A DNA stretch of 64,000 bases, taken from positions 8,680,001 to 8,744,000 of the forward strand of contig NZ_CP144375.1 in the NCBI RefSeq assembly GCF_043575855.1, in the 5' to 3' direction. The stretch's first letter is position 1, and each line of letters opens with the position of its first letter. This DNA comes from Kutzneria buriramensis (lineage in GTDB: Bacteria; Actinomycetota; Actinomycetes; Mycobacteriales; Pseudonocardiaceae). Below are positions 49,271 through 57,882 of the stretch, piece after piece. Under the pieces are notes generated by a model. The model saw only the letters and a program-made list of their open reading frames with translations, was not told where the DNA came from and made no database searches. The position numbers and the translations under genes are program-made.

Positions 49271-49906
49271 CTAGGCACCCCTAACCCGGGCCAGCGACGG
49301 CAAAGTGAAGCCTGACGCCAGTTCTCGCAGCGCGATGTCCAGCAGCGCCGGCAGATCCGCGTGCTCGGCGGCGAGCCACTGCTCGTGCGCGGCGATCGCC
49401 ACTCCCAGCGCCGCGTACGCGATCGCCTGCGGCACAAGGGAATCCGCCGGCTGGCCCAGGCGTGGCGCGGCGAAATCGGCGATCACCTGCCGCCACTGCA
49501 CGTACCGGAGGGTGGCGTGCGCCTGGAGCGCCGGCACCCGCAGGATGAGCGCCATTCGCTTGCGGTGCCAGGGGATCTCGTCCTCTTCCAGTCGGTTGCA
49601 GGCCACCACGGCCTGCCGGATCGCGTCCATCACCGGCAGGCCCGGCGCGCAGTCGCGCAGCCACCGGCGCAGCCGCTCCAGCTCGCGGTCGAAGCCGCCC
49701 CACGCGATGTCGTTCTTCGACGGGAAGTACCGGAAGAACGTGCGCCGGCTCATGCCGGCGGCCAGCGCCAGCTGGTCCACCGTGGTCGCCTCGTAGCCGT
49801 GCTCGGTGAACAGGTCCAGCGCCACGTGCTCCAGGTCGAGGTGGGTGGTGACGCGCCGCCGCCCGCCGCGGCCGCAATACTGGGTGTTTCCCCCGACCTC
49901 AGCCAT
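49271..49906 (-). CDS. mftR: TetR-family regulator, mycofactocin regulator MftR
   Basis: A 211-residue TetR protein: helix-turn-helix about residues 25-65 (ATTVDQLALAAGMSRRTFFR, then YFPSKND), followed by the ligand domain. It is divergent from mftA, the usual place of MftR, which represses mft genes and responds to long-chain acyl-CoA in mycobacteria. ATG 49906 is chosen for GGAAG 6 bases upstream; the frame runs a further 23 codons. The 86-base gap to mftA (49907-49992) must hold both promoters and the operator. Confidence 0.9.
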   Translation of the reverse strand: MAEVGGNTQYCGRGGRRRVTTHLDLEHVALDLFTEHGYEATTVDQLALAAGMSRRTFFRYFPSKNDIAWGGFDRELERLRRWLRDCAPGLPVMDAIRQAVVACNRLEEDEIPWHRKRMALILRVPALQAHATLRYVQWRQVIADFAAPRLGQPADSLVPQAIAYAALGVAIAAHEQWLAAEHADLPALLDIALRELASGFTLPSLARVRGA

Positions 49907-49992
49907 GCTGTCTTCCAATCGGCACCGGGTGTCATTAGCTTCGTTGCTGTCGCCCCTGTCAGAGCGTCGCCCCAAACCCTCTGGAGTCTGTC

Positions 49993-50088
49993 ATGGCGAA
50001 CGACGCGGAAAAGCCCACTACTTCTGATGACGTGGACGAGCTCCTGGTCGAGGAGGTCTCCATCGACGGCATGTGCGGCGTGTACTGA
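49993..50088 (+). CDS. mftA: Mycofactocin precursor peptide MftA
   Basis: A 31-residue peptide: an acidic leader rich in Asp/Glu, then the invariant C-terminus IDGMCGVY. MftC acts on the final Val-Tyr pair, decarboxylating Tyr and crosslinking it to Val; MftE releases the modified end. GGAG lies 7 bases before the ATG. The gene is too short for standard ORF cut-offs and is the first of the mft string; mftB starts 4 bases after its stop. Confidence 0.97.
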   Translation: MANDAEKPTTSDDVDELLVEEVSIDGMCGVY

Positions 50089-50092
50089 GCCG

Positions 50093-50362
50093 ATGATCGA
50101 CCCGACCCGACCGTACCGCCGGGCGCCCCAGGTGGCGCTGCGGCCCGAGCCGTTCGGCGCCCTGGTCTACCACTTCGGCACCCGGCGGCTGTCCTTCCTC
50201 AAGACCCGGCAGCTGGCCGAAGTCGTCGCCACGCTCGAGGACAACGCCGACGTCGACTCCACTTTGGACTCCGTGGGGGTGGCGCCGGACCAGCGCGCCG
50301 CCTACCTGCGCGCGCTGGCCGGCCTGGCCGACGCGGGCACGATTCAACCGCGGGAGCGCTAG
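50093..50362 (+). CDS. mftB: Mycofactocin leader-binding protein MftB
   Basis: An 89-residue PqqD-like RiPP-recognition protein (APQVALRPEPFGALVYHFGT, then FLKTRQLAEVVATL). It binds the MftA leader and presents the peptide to MftC. ATG at 50093 lies 4 bases after mftA; a longer upstream frame overlaps mftA and mftR and is a shadow. The stop abuts the mftC ATG directly. Confidence 0.94.
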   Translation: MIDPTRPYRRAPQVALRPEPFGALVYHFGTRRLSFLKTRQLAEVVATLEDNADVDSTLDSVGVAPDQRAAYLRALAGLADAGTIQPRER

Positions 50363-51523
50363 ATGAAGCTGGTCGACCACTTCGAGACGGGTCTCGACGC
50401 GCCGATCTGCCTGACGTGGGAGCTCACCTACGCCTGCAATCTCGCCTGCGTGCACTGCCTTTCCTCCTCCGGCCGCCGCGACCCGCGCGAGCTGGACACC
50501 GCCCAGTGCCGTGCGGTGATCGACGAATTGCAGCGCATGCAGGTGTTCTACGTGAACATCGGCGGCGGCGAACCCACCGTGCGATCGGACTTCTGGGAGC
50601 TCGTGGAGTACGCCACCGACCACCAGGTCGGCGTGAAGTTCTCCACCAACGGCGTCCGCCTGTCGCCGGAGCGGGCGCAGTGGTTGGCCGGCAGCGACTA
50701 CGTGGACGTGCAGATCTCGCTGGACGGGGCGACCGCGGCGGTCAACGACGCCGTGCGCGGGCCCGGCTCGTTCGCCACGGCCATGCGCGCCATGGGGAAT
50801 CTCGCCGAGGCGGGCTTCCGCGACTTCAAGATCAGCGTGGTGATGACCCGGCAGAACGTCGACCAGCTCGACGACTTCGCGGCCATCGCCGACTCGTTCG
50901 ACGCGCAGCTGCGCATCACGCGCCTGCGGCCGTCGGGGCGTGGCGCCGACGTGTGGGACGAGCTGCACCCGACCGCCGCCCAGCAGCGGCAGCTCTACGA
51001 CTGGTTGGTGGCACACGGGGAAGGCGTCCTCACCGGCGACTCCTTCTTCCATCTCAACGCCCTCGGGTCCACCCCGCTGCCGGGGCTGAACCTGTGCGGC
51101 GCGGGCAAGGTGGTGTGCCTGATCGACCCAGTAGGGGACGTGTACGCGTGCCCCTTCGCGATCCACGAGCAGTTCCTCGCCGGCACCGTACGCGCTCCGG
51201 GCGGATTCACGGAGGTGTGGCGGAACTCCCCTCTGTTCGCCGACCTCCGCCGTCCGACGTCGGCGGGGACCTGCTCGTCCTGCCCGTCCTTCGACAGCTG
51301 CCGCGGCGGTTGCATGGCCGCGAAGTTCTTCACCGGCCTGCCGATGGACGGCCCGGACCCCGAATGCGTGCAGGGTCACGGGGAACTGGCGCTGGCCACC
51401 GCGGGCGCTCCGCCCCGGCCGTCGGCCGACCACTCCCGCCGCAAGCCGGTGCCGGTGTCGATCGGCTTCGGCCGACCGGCGGACCGAGCCTGCGACACGA
51501 GTCCCCTGGCGGGTATGCGGTGA
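50363..51523 (+). CDS. mftC: Mycofactocin radical SAM maturase MftC
   Basis: A 386-residue radical SAM/SPASM enzyme. CNLACVHC (from about residue 28) binds the SAM [4Fe-4S] cluster, NIGGGEP is the glycine-rich SAM motif, and a C-terminal cysteine set (LCGAGKVVC, YACPF, CSSCPSFDSCRGGC) binds auxiliary clusters. It oxidatively decarboxylates the C-terminal Tyr of MftA and forms the Val-Tyr crosslink. The tail past about residue 350 (Arg/Pro-rich) is an ordinary extension. It overlaps the next gene by GTGA. Confidence 0.96.
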   Translation: MKLVDHFETGLDAPICLTWELTYACNLACVHCLSSSGRRDPRELDTAQCRAVIDELQRMQVFYVNIGGGEPTVRSDFWELVEYATDHQVGVKFSTNGVRLSPERAQWLAGSDYVDVQISLDGATAAVNDAVRGPGSFATAMRAMGNLAEAGFRDFKISVVMTRQNVDQLDDFAAIADSFDAQLRITRLRPSGRGADVWDELHPTAAQQRQLYDWLVAHGEGVLTGDSFFHLNALGSTPLPGLNLCGAGKVVCLIDPVGDVYACPFAIHEQFLAGTVRAPGGFTEVWRNSPLFADLRRPTSAGTCSSCPSFDSCRGGCMAAKFFTGLPMDGPDPECVQGHGELALATAGAPPRPSADHSRRKPVPVSIGFGRPADRACDTSPLAGMR

Positions 51524-53388
51524 GACTGACGACGCCGGTCGTGCTGGCCGGCCGGACCGCGCCCAGCCGCGTGATGTTCGGGCCGCACGAGACGAATCTG
51601 GGCCGCAAGCGGGCGATCTCGCTGCGGCACGTGGCCTACTACGAGCGCCGCGCGGCCGGCGGCGCCGGGATCGTCGTCACCGAGACCGCCAGCGTGGACG
51701 ACAGCGACTGGCCGTACGAAAGGGCCCCGCTGGCGGCCGAGTGCCAGCCCGGCTGGGCGTCCGTGGTGACCGCCTGCCGTCCACATGGGACGCTCGTGCT
51801 GGCGTCGCTGGGCCACGCCGGTTCCCAGGGCTCCTCGGCGTATTCGCGGACGGCGCTCTGGGCCCCTTCGCGGGTTCCGGACGTCGCCAGCCGGGAACTC
51901 CCGATGGAGATGGAGGAGGCGGAGATCGACCGGCTGCTGTCGGGCTTCTCGTACGCCACCGCCATCGCCATGGAGTCCGATGTGGACGGTGTCGAGATCG
52001 ATGCCGGCCAGCACAGCCTACTGCGGCAGTTCCTCTCCGGGCTGACCAATCAGCGTGCCGACGAGTACGGCGCCGATCGGGCACTGCTGCTCCGCGAGGC
52101 TCTGAGCGCCGTAAGGGATGTGCTCGGCGCCGACCGCGTCCTCGGCCTCCGGCTCTCCTGCGACGAACTGGCCCCGTGGGCCGGCATCACCCCCGAGCAC
52201 GCCGCCGAACTCGCCGCCAAGCTGGCGAAATGCGTCGACTACATCGCGGTGGTGCGGGGTTCGGCGATGTCCACCTCGGCCACCCGCCCCGACCTGCACA
52301 CCCCCGCCGGCTTCAACATGGACCTGTGCCGGGACATTCGGTCCGCGGTGGGTGGCGTCGCCGAGGTGATCCTGCAAGGGTCGGTCGTCGACCCGGGGCA
52401 GGCCGAGTGGGCGCTGGAGACCGGCGTCGCCGACCTGGTGGAGATGACCCGCGCGCAGATCGCCGAGCCGAACCTCGTCGCCCTGTACGACGCCGAGCAG
52501 CCGGAGCGGATCCGGCCGTGCCTGCTGTGCAACCAGCGGTGCCGCGTCCGTGATGGCCGCAACGCCGTCGTGAGCTGCGTCGTCGAGCCGGCCAGCGGCC
52601 ACGAGACGACGGACCGGCCGCCGGCGCCGACCACCGCCCCGCGCGAGGTGCTCGTCGTCGGCGGCGGTCCGGCAGGGTTGGAGGCGGCGCGGGCGCTCGC
52701 CGATCGCGGTCACAGCGTCGAGCTGATGGAACGGGACTCGCAGCTCGGCGGCTCGCTGCGGCTGTCGCCGCTGGAGAGCTTCGCCGGCTGGCTGGAGGCG
52801 GAGGTGCGGCGCCTGGGCGTGAAGATCCGCACCGGCGAGGCGGCCACCAGCGCCGACCTGACCGGACGAACCGTGGTGCTGGCAACGGGTTCGGTGCCCG
52901 GGCCACGTTCGTACGACATCGACGGCGGCCAGGTGCTCGATGTGGCCGAGGTACTGCGGGCCGGCCTCGACGACCTGCCGGCCGGCCCGGTGGTGGTCTT
53001 CGACCCCGTCGGCGACTCCGTCGGCGCACGCATCGCCGAACTGCTGGCGTCGTCGGGTCGTGACACCACCGTCGTCACACGGGACGCCGTCATCGGTACC
53101 CAACTGGCGGTCACCGGCGACCTCGCCGACGCCAACGCCCGGCTGCACCGCGCCGGTGTGCGACTGGTCAAGCGGTCGACGCTGCTGGCGGTGCGAGACG
53201 CCAGCGTCGTGGTGGAACACGTGCTCACCGGCGAGAAGCAGGAGCTCGCCTGCGGCCTGGTCGTCCACTGTGGACATCGCTTGCCGGATGAGACGCCCGG
53301 CCCGCTGCGGGCCGGCGACTGCGTGGCGCCCCGAACCCTGTACGAGGCCGTGTTGGAGGGCCGGCGCGCGGCCCAGGAGGTCGGCTGA
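51520..53388 (+). CDS. Mycofactocin-system FadH/OYE-family Fe-S flavoenzyme 1
   Basis: A 622-residue enzyme built like 2,4-dienoyl-CoA reductase/trimethylamine dehydrogenase: an N-terminal FMN TIM barrel (about 1-335), a [4Fe-4S] cysteine set CLLCNQRC plus a further Cys about 12 residues on, and C-terminal FAD/NAD Rossmann domains (VLVVGGGPAGLEAARAL). Electrons would pass between FAD, cluster and FMN. A paired family with the next gene is known only from mycofactocin loci; the substrate is not established. It starts at GTG overlapping mftC and ends in TGATG shared with the next ATG. Confidence 0.88.
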   Translation: MRLTTPVVLAGRTAPSRVMFGPHETNLGRKRAISLRHVAYYERRAAGGAGIVVTETASVDDSDWPYERAPLAAECQPGWASVVTACRPHGTLVLASLGHAGSQGSSAYSRTALWAPSRVPDVASRELPMEMEEAEIDRLLSGFSYATAIAMESDVDGVEIDAGQHSLLRQFLSGLTNQRADEYGADRALLLREALSAVRDVLGADRVLGLRLSCDELAPWAGITPEHAAELAAKLAKCVDYIAVVRGSAMSTSATRPDLHTPAGFNMDLCRDIRSAVGGVAEVILQGSVVDPGQAEWALETGVADLVEMTRAQIAEPNLVALYDAEQPERIRPCLLCNQRCRVRDGRNAVVSCVVEPASGHETTDRPPAPTTAPREVLVVGGGPAGLEAARALADRGHSVELMERDSQLGGSLRLSPLESFAGWLEAEVRRLGVKIRTGEAATSADLTGRTVVLATGSVPGPRSYDIDGGQVLDVAEVLRAGLDDLPAGPVVVFDPVGDSVGARIAELLASSGRDTTVVTRDAVIGTQLAVTGDLADANARLHRAGVRLVKRSTLLAVRDASVVVEHVLTGEKQELACGLVVHCGHRLPDETPGPLRAGDCVAPRTLYEAVLEGRRAAQEVG

Positions 53389-55328
53389 TGGCGTTCCGCT
53401 TCCTGTTCTCGCCGTTCCGGGTCGGCCCGGTGACGCTCGCGAACAGGGTGGTCTTCTCCGCGCACCTCACCAACTACGCCGAGGACGGGCTGCCCAGCGC
53501 GCAGCACGCCGCCTACTACGCCGCGCGCGCCGCCGGCGGCGTCGGGCTGATCATCACCGAGGAGCACTCCACCCACCCGTCGGACTGGCCGTACGAGAAG
53601 CTCATCCACGGCTTCAACCCGGAGGTGGTCGAGGGCTACCGCCGGATCACCGACGCCGTGCACGCCCACCGCGTGCCGATCTTCGCCCAGCTCAACCACA
53701 ACGGCGGCCAGGCCTCCAGCCTGTACTCACGGCTGCCGGTGCTGGCCCCGTCGCCGGTGCCGGACCCGCTGTTCCGCGAGGTGCCCAAGGCCGTCGACGA
53801 CAAGGACATCGCCGAGATCGTCGCCGGCTACGCCCTGGTGGCAAGGCACTGCGCCGAGGGCGGCTTCGACGGCGTCGAGCTCCAGTGCTCGCACTCGTCC
53901 ATCGTGCGGGGATTCCTTTCGCCGGCGACGAACAAGCGCACCGACCGCTACGGTGGCCCGCTGGGCAACCGCGCCCGGATCCTGCTGGAGATCGTGGCGG
54001 CGGTCCGCGAGGCCATCGGCCCCGGCCGCGCGCTCGGCGTGCGGCTCTGCGGCGACGAGCTCATCGAGGGCGGCATCAAGCTCGACGAGGCCGTCGAGGT
54101 GGCGCGTCTCGTGGAAGCCACCGGCCAGGTCGACTACATCAACACCTCCATCGGCGTCGCCACCTCGACCCTGTTCATGATCGAGGCGTCCATGGCGATC
54201 CCGCCCGGCTACGCCCTGTTCATCGCCAACGCCATGCGGCAGGCCGTCAAACTGCCGGTGATCGGCGTCGGGCGGATCAAGGACCCCGTACAGGCCGAGC
54301 GCGCCCTCGCCGAGGGCCACTGCGACCTGGTCGGCGTCGTCCGCGGCCAGATCGCCGACCCCGAGTTCATGGCCAAGGCCCGTTCCGGGCACGTCAGCGA
54401 CATCCGAACGTGTCTGTCGTGCAACCAGGAATGCGTCGGGCGGATGGGCCTGAACCACACCCTTGGCTGCATCGAGAATCCCCGTGCCGGCAACGAATCC
54501 GTGCCGCTGTCCGCCCCTCGCCGGCGCGGCCGGCGGATCCTCGTCGTCGGCGGGGGCCCCGCCGGCTTGCAGGCCGCCGCCACCGCCGCCCAGCGCGGGC
54601 ACCAGGTCACCCTGTTCGAACGCTCCCCGGCAACCGGCGGCCAGGCCGCCCTCGCCGCCACCGTCCCGTCCCGGGCCGAATTCCTTGATCTGCCACGGAA
54701 TCTCCTCGCCGAGTGCAAGCGACACGGCGTCGAGGTCCGCACCGGCGTCGACGCCACCGTCGAGGCGTTGCGGGCCGAGAGCCCCGACGTCGTCATCCTT
54801 GCCACCGGCGCCCGCCCCAAGCCACCGTACTGGGCCGGCGATCTCGCTCAGGTCGTGGACGTTCGTGACGTGCTGGAGGGCCGTGCCGAGCCGGTGGGCG
54901 ACGTGCTCGTCATCGACGAACTCGGCTTCCACCAGGCCACTTCCGTCGCCGAACTGCTGGCGGACCGCGGCTGCCGGGTCCGGATCAGCACCCCCGGCAT
55001 GGTCGTCGGCCAGGACCTCGGCGTCACCCTGGACATGGAGATGTTCCTGCTCCGGGCCCACCACAAGGGCATCGCCCTGACCACCGACGAGGTCGTCATG
55101 GGGGCGTCCGAGGGCGTCGAGGTGCAGATCCTCCGGCACACCACCGGCGAGATGACCACCTCGAGGTTCGACTGGGTGGTCTGCGCCGTGCACCAGGAGC
55201 CCGAGGACGAGCTGTGGCGGGGGTTGAAGGGCGCGCCGTTCGAGGTGCACCGGGTGGGCGACTGCCTGACCCCGCGCCGAGCCCACGCCGCGGTCATCGA
55301 GGGACACCGGGTGGGGGTATCGCTGTGA
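53388..55328 (+). CDS. Mycofactocin-system FadH/OYE-family Fe-S flavoenzyme 2
   Basis: A 646-residue paralogue of the preceding enzyme: FMN barrel with SHSSIVRGFLSP and NKRTDRYGG, cluster cysteines CLSCNQEC, and ILVVGGGPAGLQAA for FAD. The FLSPATNKRTDRYGG stretch matches active-site regions of dienoyl-CoA reductases better than enzyme 1 does (there FLSGLTNQRADEYG), so the two may divide labour. One could act on mycofactocin or a premycofactocin intermediate, or couple it to an enone or imine substrate; this is inference. It shares bases with both neighbours. Confidence 0.88.
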   Translation: MAFRFLFSPFRVGPVTLANRVVFSAHLTNYAEDGLPSAQHAAYYAARAAGGVGLIITEEHSTHPSDWPYEKLIHGFNPEVVEGYRRITDAVHAHRVPIFAQLNHNGGQASSLYSRLPVLAPSPVPDPLFREVPKAVDDKDIAEIVAGYALVARHCAEGGFDGVELQCSHSSIVRGFLSPATNKRTDRYGGPLGNRARILLEIVAAVREAIGPGRALGVRLCGDELIEGGIKLDEAVEVARLVEATGQVDYINTSIGVATSTLFMIEASMAIPPGYALFIANAMRQAVKLPVIGVGRIKDPVQAERALAEGHCDLVGVVRGQIADPEFMAKARSGHVSDIRTCLSCNQECVGRMGLNHTLGCIENPRAGNESVPLSAPRRRGRRILVVGGGPAGLQAAATAAQRGHQVTLFERSPATGGQAALAATVPSRAEFLDLPRNLLAECKRHGVEVRTGVDATVEALRAESPDVVILATGARPKPPYWAGDLAQVVDVRDVLEGRAEPVGDVLVIDELGFHQATSVAELLADRGCRVRISTPGMVVGQDLGVTLDMEMFLLRAHHKGIALTTDEVVMGASEGVEVQILRHTTGEMTTSRFDWVVCAVHQEPEDELWRGLKGAPFEVHRVGDCLTPRRAHAAVIEGHRVGVSL

Positions 55329-56242
55329 TCGACACGGATTTCCTTGCCATCGTCGTCGTCCGCGACGGCGAGCTGCCCCTCGGCGCCGACGAGGTCACCG
55401 CCGAGGCCGATGGCTCGGTGCTGGTCGTCGGAACCGACGCGAAGGTGGCTGCCGGGCAGCTGACCGCCGCCCGGACCGCCTGGATCGCCGAGAGCCCGAA
55501 GGTCGCCCCCGCCGCGCTGGCCGCCGCGCTGACTCCGGTCGTGAAAGGTGTACGAACGATCGTGCTTTCTTCTTCCCCGGACGGCCGCGACCTCGCGCCC
55601 AGACTGGCCTACGCGCTGCGGCGACCCCTCCTGACCGGCGCAAACGCGGTCACGAGGACGAGCGCGGACGTCCTGCGCTGGGGGAGCCAGGCGCTGGTGG
55701 AACTGACGCCGGACGGCCCGTTCGTGGCGACGTTGCAGCCGGGTGTCCGGGGTGCGGCACCGCTGCCGACTCCGGCCCGGCTCGTCGAGATTGCGCTGAC
55801 GGGCGTCGAGGTGAAGGACGCGGTGTCGGTCGAGGTGACGACGCCGAACGCGCAGGAGGCGGACCTCGCGGAGGCGCGCCGGGTGCTCGGGGCCGGCGCG
55901 GGGCTGGTCACCGGGCCGGAGCAGATGGAGCTGCTGGCGAGGGTCGGGGAGCGGCTCGGCGCGTCGACGGGGGCGACGCGTGTGGTCACGGACGCCGGGT
56001 GGGTGGGCCACGAACGGCAGATCGGGACGACGGGTGTGGTGATCGACCCGGACCTGTACGTCGCGTTCGGGATCTCCGGCGCGGCGCAGCACGTGGGCGG
56101 CCTCGGCAGCCCGCGGCACGTGATCAGCGTGAACACCGATCCCTGCTGCCCGATGACGGCCCGGGCCGACCTGGGCATCGTCGCCGACGCCCCGGCGGTG
56201 CTGGCGGAACTCGCACGGCGGCTGGAGGAGAGAGATGCCTGA
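55325..56242 (+). CDS. Electron transfer flavoprotein alpha subunit (FixB-like), mycofactocin-associated
   Basis: A 305-residue EtfA. The C-terminal FAD-binding part reads VGHERQIGTTG, DPDLYVAFGISGAAQHVGG and ADLGIVAD, close to the EtfA consensus. It should pair with the EtfB encoded 1.6 kb downstream and carry electrons between the flavoenzymes and the FixC-like quinone reductase. It starts at GTG in a 4-base overlap with the upstream stop and overlaps the next gene by 8 bases. Confidence 0.9.
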   Translation: MIDTDFLAIVVVRDGELPLGADEVTAEADGSVLVVGTDAKVAAGQLTAARTAWIAESPKVAPAALAAALTPVVKGVRTIVLSSSPDGRDLAPRLAYALRRPLLTGANAVTRTSADVLRWGSQALVELTPDGPFVATLQPGVRGAAPLPTPARLVEIALTGVEVKDAVSVEVTTPNAQEADLAEARRVLGAGAGLVTGPEQMELLARVGERLGASTGATRVVTDAGWVGHERQIGTTGVVIDPDLYVAFGISGAAQHVGGLGSPRHVISVNTDPCCPMTARADLGIVADAPAVLAELARRLEERDA

Positions 56243-57590
56243 GCACGCAGGCCCGGGCACGACGTCGACGGTCGTCGCCGCGACGCCGCAGCGCGCGGTG
56301 GACGTGGTGGTGGTCGGCGCGGGACCGGCCGGCTCGGCGGCGGCGCTGGAAGTGGCCCGTGCCGGGCATTCGGTGGTGCTGCTGGAACGCGGCCCGTATC
56401 CCGGCTCGAAGAACGTCTACGGCGGCGTGGTGTACGGCCGGGTGCTGGACGAGCTGGTGCCGCGCTGGTGGGAGCAGATGCCGGTGCAGCGCTGGGTGAC
56501 CCGCCGCAGCACCATGATCATGACGCCGACGCAGGCGCTCACCGTGGACTTCCGCACGCAGGCGTGGGCCGGCCCGCCGTACAACGGGGCCACCGCGCAC
56601 CGCTCCGACCTCGATGGCTGGCTCGCCGGCCTCGCCGAGAAGGAAGGCGCGGTCCTCGTTCCTTCGACCGTCGCCACGGGGCTGCTGCGCGACACCGCCG
56701 GCGCGATCGTCGGCGTCCGCACCGACCGTCCGGACGGAGACCTCACCGCCAAGGTCGTGATCGCCTGTGACGGCGTGAACTCCTTCCTGGCCAAGGAAGC
56801 CGGCATGTTCGCCGGCAAGCCCACCGGGCACGTCACCCTCGGCGTCAAGGAGACCCTGCGGCTGCCACGCAGCGTCATCGACGAGCGGTTCGGCGTCGCC
56901 GGCCAGGACGGCGTCGACATCGAGATCCTCGGCTGCACCAGGGGAATCCCCGGCGGCGGCTTCGTCTACACCAACCTCGACTCGCTCAGCGTCGGCGTTG
57001 TCGTCGATCCGCACGGCCTGGCCGGCAAGCGGTTGCGGCCCGAGGAGCTGGTCGCCGACCTCAAGCGGCACCCGGCTATAGAACCGTTGGTACGGGGCGG
57101 CGAGCTGCTGGAGTACTCCGCGCACCTCATCCCCGAGGGCGGCTACGACACCATGCCCGAACTTGTCGGCGACGGCTTCCTGGTCGCCGGCGACGCCGCG
57201 GCCATGTGCCTGGCGGCCGGAATTTGGCTGGAGGGCGTCAACTTCGCCCTCGGGGCCGGCATGTACGCCGGCCGCGCCGCGGTCGACGCCCTGAAGGTCG
57301 GCGACACCTCCAAGACGGGCCTCGCCTCATACCGGCGCATGCTGGACGAGTCGTTCGTGCTGGCCGACCACCGAAAGCTGCGCCGGGTGCCCGGACTCGT
57401 GCTGGGGCAACGGATGCAGGAGAGCTACCCGGCGATGCTGTGCGATCTCGCGCAGGGGCTGTTCCACGTGGACAACCCGCAACCGAAACCAGGGCTGCTC
57501 AAGCTGGTTCGCCGTACGTTGAAGCGCCACGGCATTCGCACGCGGGACGTGGTGTCCGACGCGCTGACCGGAGTGAGGTCGTTCGGATGA
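56235..57590 (+). CDS. FixC-like ETF:quinone oxidoreductase, FAD-dependent
   Basis: A 451-residue flavoprotein of the FixC/ETF-QO family: VVVVGAGPAGSAAALEVARA near residue 25 binds FAD; NVYGGVVYGR follows; GDAAAMCLAAGIWLEGVNFA is the second FAD motif and quinone-side loop. It lacks the C-terminal Fe-S domain of mitochondrial ETF-QO, which is supplied by the separate FixX-like ferredoxin next door. Together they should send electrons into the membrane quinone pool, or run in reverse. Confidence 0.92.
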   Translation: MPEHAGPGTTSTVVAATPQRAVDVVVVGAGPAGSAAALEVARAGHSVVLLERGPYPGSKNVYGGVVYGRVLDELVPRWWEQMPVQRWVTRRSTMIMTPTQALTVDFRTQAWAGPPYNGATAHRSDLDGWLAGLAEKEGAVLVPSTVATGLLRDTAGAIVGVRTDRPDGDLTAKVVIACDGVNSFLAKEAGMFAGKPTGHVTLGVKETLRLPRSVIDERFGVAGQDGVDIEILGCTRGIPGGGFVYTNLDSLSVGVVVDPHGLAGKRLRPEELVADLKRHPAIEPLVRGGELLEYSAHLIPEGGYDTMPELVGDGFLVAGDAAAMCLAAGIWLEGVNFALGAGMYAGRAAVDALKVGDTSKTGLASYRRMLDESFVLADHRKLRRVPGLVLGQRMQESYPAMLCDLAQGLFHVDNPQPKPGLLKLVRRTLKRHGIRTRDVVSDALTGVRSFG

Positions 57591-57877
57591 CCTACGACCA
57601 GCCCGCGTTCGACGATCACATGTCCACTGTGGACTTCGAGGTCGCGCGGCGGCCGCACATCACCGTGAACAACGAGGTGTGCCGGTCGTGCCGGACGACC
57701 GACTGTGTGTACGCGTGCCCGGCGAAGCTGTTCGTGCCGACCTCCGACGGCGGCATCCTGTTCAACTACGAGCAGTGCTTCGAATGCGGCACGTGCTACC
57801 AGGTCTGCTCGGGGCAGGGCGCCCTGAGCTGGACCTATCCCGACGGCGGCCACGGGGTCGCCTTCCGGAAGGGGTGA
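57587..57877 (+). CDS. FixX-like 4Fe-4S ferredoxin
   Basis: A 96-residue ferredoxin-like protein with two cysteine groups, CRSCRTTDCVYACP and CFECGTCYQVC, typical of FixX. It overlaps FixC by ATGA and the next gene by its stop. It serves as the Fe-S subunit of the FixC-like flavoprotein. An upstream open frame from 57206 is inside fixC and is not used. Confidence 0.92.
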   Translation: MTYDQPAFDDHMSTVDFEVARRPHITVNNEVCRSCRTTDCVYACPAKLFVPTSDGGILFNYEQCFECGTCYQVCSGQGALSWTYPDGGHGVAFRKG

Positions 57878-57882
57878 TCGGC

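Noticed and set aside
50363..55328. Possibility that one of the two large flavoenzymes is a mislabelled MftD
   Set aside because: Both are over 600 residues with Fe-S cysteines and a second FAD/NAD half; MftD is a single-domain FMN enzyme of about 400 residues of the lactate-oxidase type.
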